A stretch of DNA of 64,000 nt from Gammaproteobacteria bacterium (lineage in GTDB: Bacteria; Pseudomonadota; Gammaproteobacteria; Eutrophobiales; Eutrophobiaceae): the NCBI GenBank assembly GCA_026710545.1, contig JAPOQU010000010.1, forward strand, positions 1-64,000, written 5' to 3'. The notes beneath the pieces were generated by a model. That model saw only the letters and a program-made list of their open reading frames with translations, was not told the DNA's origin and searched no databases. Shown one piece after another: positions 60,185-64,000 of the stretch (the first letter of the stretch is position 1; each line of letters starts with the position of its first letter). A program made the translations under genes and the position numbers.

Positions 60185-62395
60185 ATGCCGTCGAGCGCCC
60201 CCAAGGAAGCCAGGGATAAGGCGTCTTCGGACGTTTTGAAAAAGAAGGTCAACACACCGATTCTGTTGCAGATGCATGCGTCGGAATGTGGCGCCGCCTG
60301 TCTCGGGATCGTCCTGGCTTATTTCGGGCGCTGGGCGCCGTTGACTGAATTACGCGATAAATGTGAAGTGAGCCGTGACGGCAGCAGCGCGGCAAGCATC
60401 CTGCGCGCCGCCAGGCACTATGGTCTTGAATGCAAGGGGCTCGGCCTGCGCGCCGATCAGCTGAAACAGGTGGAGCTTCCGCTGATTTTATTCTGGCAAT
60501 TCAGCCATTTCGTTGTGCTCGAAGGGTTCGACGGCCAAAGTTTCTACCTGAATGACCCTGCTACGGGGAAACGCAGGGTTACCGCGGAAGAGTTTACCAA
60601 GGGCTACAGCGGGATTGCGCTTCGCTTCAAGTGCGGTCCCGATTTCAAGCCCGGCGGTGACCGGCCAAACCTGGTCAGGCAACTGGGCGCCTTGCTCGCC
60701 GGATCGTGGGGCGTGCTGACCGGGGTGATTGCCTGCGGCCTCATGTTGACGTTGCTGGCGCTTGTCGTTCCCGCAACTCTCGGTGTATTCGTAGACGACG
60801 TTCTGGAAAACCACGGACCCTGGGGCGGATTGGTGGCCGCCTTGATTGGCGGCGGCATCCTGGTATACGTCCTGACCTTGCTCAAGCACCGTTTCCTCAA
60901 GCGGCTGGCGGTGCGCGTTTCGGTGATCGGCTATAACCGGGGCCTGTCGCGGCTGCTGCGGCTGCCGGTGGAGTTTTTTGAACACAGGCTGGCCGGCGAC
61001 CTTACCGACCGGGTCTCGTCCATCGACCGCATCGCGAAAAACCTGACGGAGCAGTTTCTTGTGCTCATTGTAGACATGGTCATGAGCGCAGTGCTGCTTA
61101 TCGCGATGTTGGCCTACGATGTCCCGCTAACGCTGATCGTGCTGTTGCTGGCTCTCCTGCACGGCGTGCTGGCCCGCTTCCTGAGCGCGCTCCGTGAAGT
61201 TCGAAGCCAGGCAATGAGGCGCGAGCAGGGATTGCTGATCGGCGTCGGTATGCAGATGTTGAGTCATGCGGACAACCTGCGCATGACGGGGTCGGACGAC
61301 CGTTTTTTTTCGCGCTGGAGCGGCCAGCAGGCAAGCGAACTTCATGCGCGCCAACGCTACTCCGAACTGGGCGCCGTCAATAGCGCGCTTCCCGGCCTGA
61401 TCGCGGCATTTCGCGCCGCGGCGATCCTGGGGTTTGGGGGGAGCCTGGTCATGACCGGGGAAATGACCCTGGGGGCGCTGGTCGGGTTCTACATACTGGC
61501 AGAGATGTTCCTGGCGCCGGTTGGACGGTTTCTGGAGTTCGCCGACAAACGCCAGGCGCTCGAAACCGATTTGCAACGGCTGGACGACATCTCCAGGACC
61601 GCTGAAGACCCCGTGTTCAGCCGCCGAAGTCCGGAAGCGCAGGCAATCCCCACGTTCAACGGCCGGCTCCAGCTTGCGGGCAGTCTCGAATTGCGCAACG
61701 TCACCTTCGGTTACAACAAGAGCCGACCGCCCTTGATCAAGGACTTCAACCTCGTGATCAAACCGGGGCAGCGGGTTGCCGTGGTCGGTCCAAGCGGTTC
61801 CGGCAAGTCGACCCTGGCGCGTCTCGTTACGGGAATCAATCAGCCATGGTCCGGTGAAATCCTGTTTGATGGTTATCCGCGGGATGAGATCCCCGAGGAA
61901 GTACTGCGGCGGTCCATTTCCATGGTAGACCAGGAGGCCGTGCTCTTTTCCGCGTCCGTGCGGGATAACATCACCTTGTGGAACCCGGCCGTTCCGGATG
62001 AAGTCATCATTGCCGCAACGCGGGATGCCTGCATCCATGAGGAAATTCTGATCAGGCCGCATGGATACGCAACGCTCGTCGAGGAAGGCGGAGCGAATTT
62101 CAGCGGCGGCCAGCGACAAAGGCTGGAAATCGCCCGCGGGCTGGTGGGCAATCCGACAGTGCTGATTCTGGACGAGGCGACCAGCGCGCTCGATGCCGCC
62201 AGGGAGGAATATGTCGATGATGCCTTGCGGCGTCGCGGCGTCACCTGCCTGATCGTGGCCCACCGGCTGAGCACGGTACGGGACTGCGACGAGATCATAG
62301 TACTCGACAAGGGCGCCGAAGTGCAGCGCGGCACCCACGACGAGCTGATTGCGGACCAGGCCGGTATGTATTACAAACTGGTCAAATCAGGCTGA
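60185..62395 (+). CDS. C39 peptidase-containing ABC exporter (NHLM bacteriocin type, component 1)
   Basis: 736 residues. The N-terminal C39 double-glycine peptidase has Q29, C35 (SECGAACL), H108 (FSHFVVLEG) and D124 (NDPATGKR), all catalytic residues present. The membrane domain spans about 165-450. The ATPase has Walker A GPSGSGKST near 535-543, signature FSGGQRQRLEIARG near 638 and Walker B LILDEATS near 659. It cleaves the leader after a GG-type site and exports the mature peptide. Its TGA overlaps the start of the next ABC gene (TGATG), so the two are made together, probably as a heterodimer. Confidence 0.93.
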   Translation: MPSSAPKEARDKASSDVLKKKVNTPILLQMHASECGAACLGIVLAYFGRWAPLTELRDKCEVSRDGSSAASILRAARHYGLECKGLGLRADQLKQVELPLILFWQFSHFVVLEGFDGQSFYLNDPATGKRRVTAEEFTKGYSGIALRFKCGPDFKPGGDRPNLVRQLGALLAGSWGVLTGVIACGLMLTLLALVVPATLGVFVDDVLENHGPWGGLVAALIGGGILVYVLTLLKHRFLKRLAVRVSVIGYNRGLSRLLRLPVEFFEHRLAGDLTDRVSSIDRIAKNLTEQFLVLIVDMVMSAVLLIAMLAYDVPLTLIVLLLALLHGVLARFLSALREVRSQAMRREQGLLIGVGMQMLSHADNLRMTGSDDRFFSRWSGQQASELHARQRYSELGAVNSALPGLIAAFRAAAILGFGGSLVMTGEMTLGALVGFYILAEMFLAPVGRFLEFADKRQALETDLQRLDDISRTAEDPVFSRRSPEAQAIPTFNGRLQLAGSLELRNVTFGYNKSRPPLIKDFNLVIKPGQRVAVVGPSGSGKSTLARLVTGINQPWSGEILFDGYPRDEIPEEVLRRSISMVDQEAVLFSASVRDNITLWNPAVPDEVIIAATRDACIHEEILIRPHGYATLVEEGGANFSGGQRQRLEIARGLVGNPTVLILDEATSALDAAREEYVDDALRRRGVTCLIVAHRLSTVRDCDEIIVLDKGAEVQRGTHDELIADQAGMYYKLVKSG

Positions 62396-64000
62396 TGCAG
62401 GACGCCATGCCGGAACACGCATCAATAGGCCGGCTTGCCGCCCACTCCGGCACATCCGTGCCGTGCGCCGGCAACCTGCCGGTAAGGCTCGACGATGCGG
62501 ACAATGTCTGGTTCATTGACCAGGGCGCCGTCGATCTGTTCCTGGTCGAATTCAGGGACGGGGTAGAGCAGGCGGCGCCGCAGCACCTGCTGCGTTGCGA
62601 AGCGGGCAGGCTGCTGCCGGGTGTCGCAGCGGATGAACAAGACGACGATGGCAAAGACACCACGCTCAGCCTGGTCGCCAAAGGGTTGCCGGGCACCCTT
62701 CTGAAACGCCTGCCGGCATCCTTATTGTCCGGGGTTCATCCGGCAGAACTGGCAGAACAGACCGATACCTGGTTGACTGCCTTGACTGACACACTTTCGC
62801 GTTTTGTCAGTCACCTGCCGCGGCCGACTGCGCTGGCCGAACCCGGTTTGACGCAGTCACTGGGCCCTTGTACGCTATCCGTGCGACGCGGCGTGGTATG
62901 GGTATCCGAACCGTCCCTCGGAGCAAGCCTGTTCATGGATATGGTCGACCCGGCGCAACTTGCCGGGACAGGCGGCTCGCACGAAGCGCTGATACCACTG
63001 ACGCGGACGAACTGGCTCACCTTGTTCGACGAGGCGACAGTTTCGGGCAAATCAACCGAAACACTGGCTCAGCAAGGCATGCTGCTGCCGGCGCTCGCCT
63101 CCTTTCACGCGCTTGCCTTTAACCTGGAACGCCTTAATCACCGGCTGGCCGTGGTCGATGATGCGAACCTTGAGCGTGAGCGGACAACCAGCCGGCGCAC
63201 GGCCGAAACAGCTGCCCGGCAGCGGCTTTTCAATATCTATGACCTGCCGATCGACCGGGAGGCCAGCGTCGAGGACACGGTGCTGGCGGATGCCCTGCAA
63301 ATCGTCGGCCGTCATGAAGGCATCGATTTCAGGATTCCAGCGCGCTCGCGACCTTCGGATTCACCGATCCGCCTCGTAGACGTTCTTGATTCGTCAGGGG
63401 TACGCGCCCGGCGCGTGCGCTTCAAGGCCGCGGGCAACTGGTGGCGCGGCGACAGCAACGCACTACTGGCATTCCGCGCCGGGGACGACCAGCCGGTTGC
63501 ACTGATACCGGGAATGTTCGGACGCTACCAGGAAGTTGATCCGGTCACCAAGCGTAGCGTTCGGGTTACGGCGGCTCGTGCTGACGCGCTGCAGGACGAA
63601 GCCTGGATGTTCTACCGGCCATTGCCGTCGGCGAACGTAAAACCGGCAGACCTGCTGGGAATTGCCATGCAAGGATCGGCCGCGGACCTGCTGCGGCTGG
63701 TGCTGGCCGGGCTTCCGGGCGGCCTGGTCAAACTGCTGCCGGCAATTGCGCTTGGCTTCGTTGCGAATCATATCGTGGCGGGCGGAAGCGCCGGCGCGCT
63801 GTATGCCGTGGCCGTGACGCTGGCGGCGTTCGGCCTGCTCGGGGCGCTGCTGCACCTGCTGCAGGGATCGGCGCTGATGCGGCTCGAGGGGCGCTCGGCA
63901 TCAAGGGTCGAAGCTGCCTTCTGGGACCGCCTCATGCGCCTTCCGTCGAGCATTCTGCACCGCTATCCGGCCGGCGACCTGGCCATGTCGGGAATGACAT
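62395..64000 (+). CDS. NHLM-type ABC exporter component 2 (truncated by window end)
   Basis: 535 residues visible, frame open to the window end. The first part (about 1-420) is a long N-terminal region with a cyclic-nucleotide-binding-like start (VPCAGNLPVRLDDADNVWFI, VDLFLVEF) and segments DLPIDREASVEDTVLADALQ and YQEVDPVTKRSVRV, as in the second ABC protein of NHLM clusters. Membrane segments begin near residue 440 (LVKLLPAIALGFVANHIV), and AAFWDRLMRLPSSILHRYPAGDLA follows. The ATPase domain lies beyond the window. It starts at ATG 62395, overlapping the previous stop. Confidence 0.88.
   Translation, partial: MQDAMPEHASIGRLAAHSGTSVPCAGNLPVRLDDADNVWFIDQGAVDLFLVEFRDGVEQAAPQHLLRCEAGRLLPGVAADEQDDDGKDTTLSLVAKGLPGTLLKRLPASLLSGVHPAELAEQTDTWLTALTDTLSRFVSHLPRPTALAEPGLTQSLGPCTLSVRRGVVWVSEPSLGASLFMDMVDPAQLAGTGGSHEALIPLTRTNWLTLFDEATVSGKSTETLAQQGMLLPALASFHALAFNLERLNHRLAVVDDANLERERTTSRRTAETAARQRLFNIYDLPIDREASVEDTVLADALQIVGRHEGIDFRIPARSRPSDSPIRLVDVLDSSGVRARRVRFKAAGNWWRGDSNALLAFRAGDDQPVALIPGMFGRYQEVDPVTKRSVRVTAARADALQDEAWMFYRPLPSANVKPADLLGIAMQGSAADLLRLVLAGLPGGLVKLLPAIALGFVANHIVAGGSAGALYAVAVTLAAFGLLGALLHLLQGSALMRLEGRSASRVEAAFWDRLMRLPSSILHRYPAGDLAMSGMT

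Noticed and set aside
61127..62338. 403-codon minus-strand frame
   Set aside because: It is a shadow opposite the exporter ATPase domain; the plus strand encodes all ABC motifs.

Overview
The window looks like part of a gammaproteobacterial chromosome, probably from an environmental, metabolically versatile heterotroph. The signs are two large TonB-dependent receptors, tandem RND efflux systems, several Rieske oxygenases, an AlkB/XylM-type membrane hydroxylase and families of small palindromic (REP/RAYT-like) repeats. No RAYT transposase, rRNA, tRNA, CRISPR array, prophage or intact insertion sequence was recognised. Taxonomy is inferred from gene style only.

Layout. (1) 1-4.6 kb, minus strand: a molybdenum hydroxylase (large subunit cut by the window edge, plus its 2Fe-2S subunit), a ureidoglycolate-lyase-like protein, a putidaredoxin-type ferredoxin and a quinone oxidoreductase. 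(2) 4.7-6.8 kb: a small, AT-richer island of toxin-antitoxin and defence-like pieces: an orphan VapB, a possible PD-(D/E)XK-like protein, a truncated hicA, an HTH regulator and the head of an AAA ATPase. (3) 6.8-9.8 kb: a TonB receptor and an intact VapBC pair. (4) 9.9-15 kb: a XylM/AlkB-like hydroxylase overlapping a Rieske dioxygenase (beta subunit before alpha), a ferredoxin, a SnoaL-like protein and a carboxymuconolactone-decarboxylase-like protein. (5) 15-22.8 kb: a DUF4143-type ATPase, a methyltransferase, a HupE/UreJ-like membrane protein, a DUF3604 gene with a large internal deletion, a flavin monooxygenase and an oxygenase resembling carbazole dioxygenase CarAa. (6) 22.8-31.6 kb: an aldehyde dehydrogenase, a second TonB receptor, a second Rieske alpha/beta pair, a BASS-family transporter, a MarR regulator and an acyl-CoA-dehydrogenase-fold monooxygenase. 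Regions 4-6 read as uptake and oxidation of aromatic or terpenoid-like compounds; the substrate cannot be named from sequence.

(7) 31.6-36.8 kb: a gamma-glutamyltransferase pseudogene, a NalP-like S8 protease autotransporter, a small two-gene operon with a near-consensus promoter, and the decayed tail of a large repeat protein. (8) 36.8-42 kb: a NodIJ-like ABC exporter, a gamma-glutamyltransferase, a DUF1499 protein and bioA. (9) 42.1-54.6 kb: a ferredoxin reductase, two paralogous membrane-fusion/RND pairs, and an unusual fusion of an AlkB-type di-iron hydroxylase with a degenerate GlnE-like adenylyltransferase domain.

(10) 54.7-64 kb: a RiPP locus with a methyltransferase, a flavin-dependent-halogenase-like protein, a leader-binding/YcaO cyclodehydratase fusion, and the NHLM-type export set (short HlyD-like protein, C39 peptidase-ABC exporter, second ABC protein running off the window). 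No precursor peptide was found inside the window.

The strongest candidates for something new are the AlkB-GlnE fusion and the halogenase-linked azole RiPP locus. A second theme is genome erosion and repeat activity. Two genes have lost most of their middle, several defence-type genes are fragments, and palindromic elements have been tandemly amplified at both ends of the second RND permease gene.
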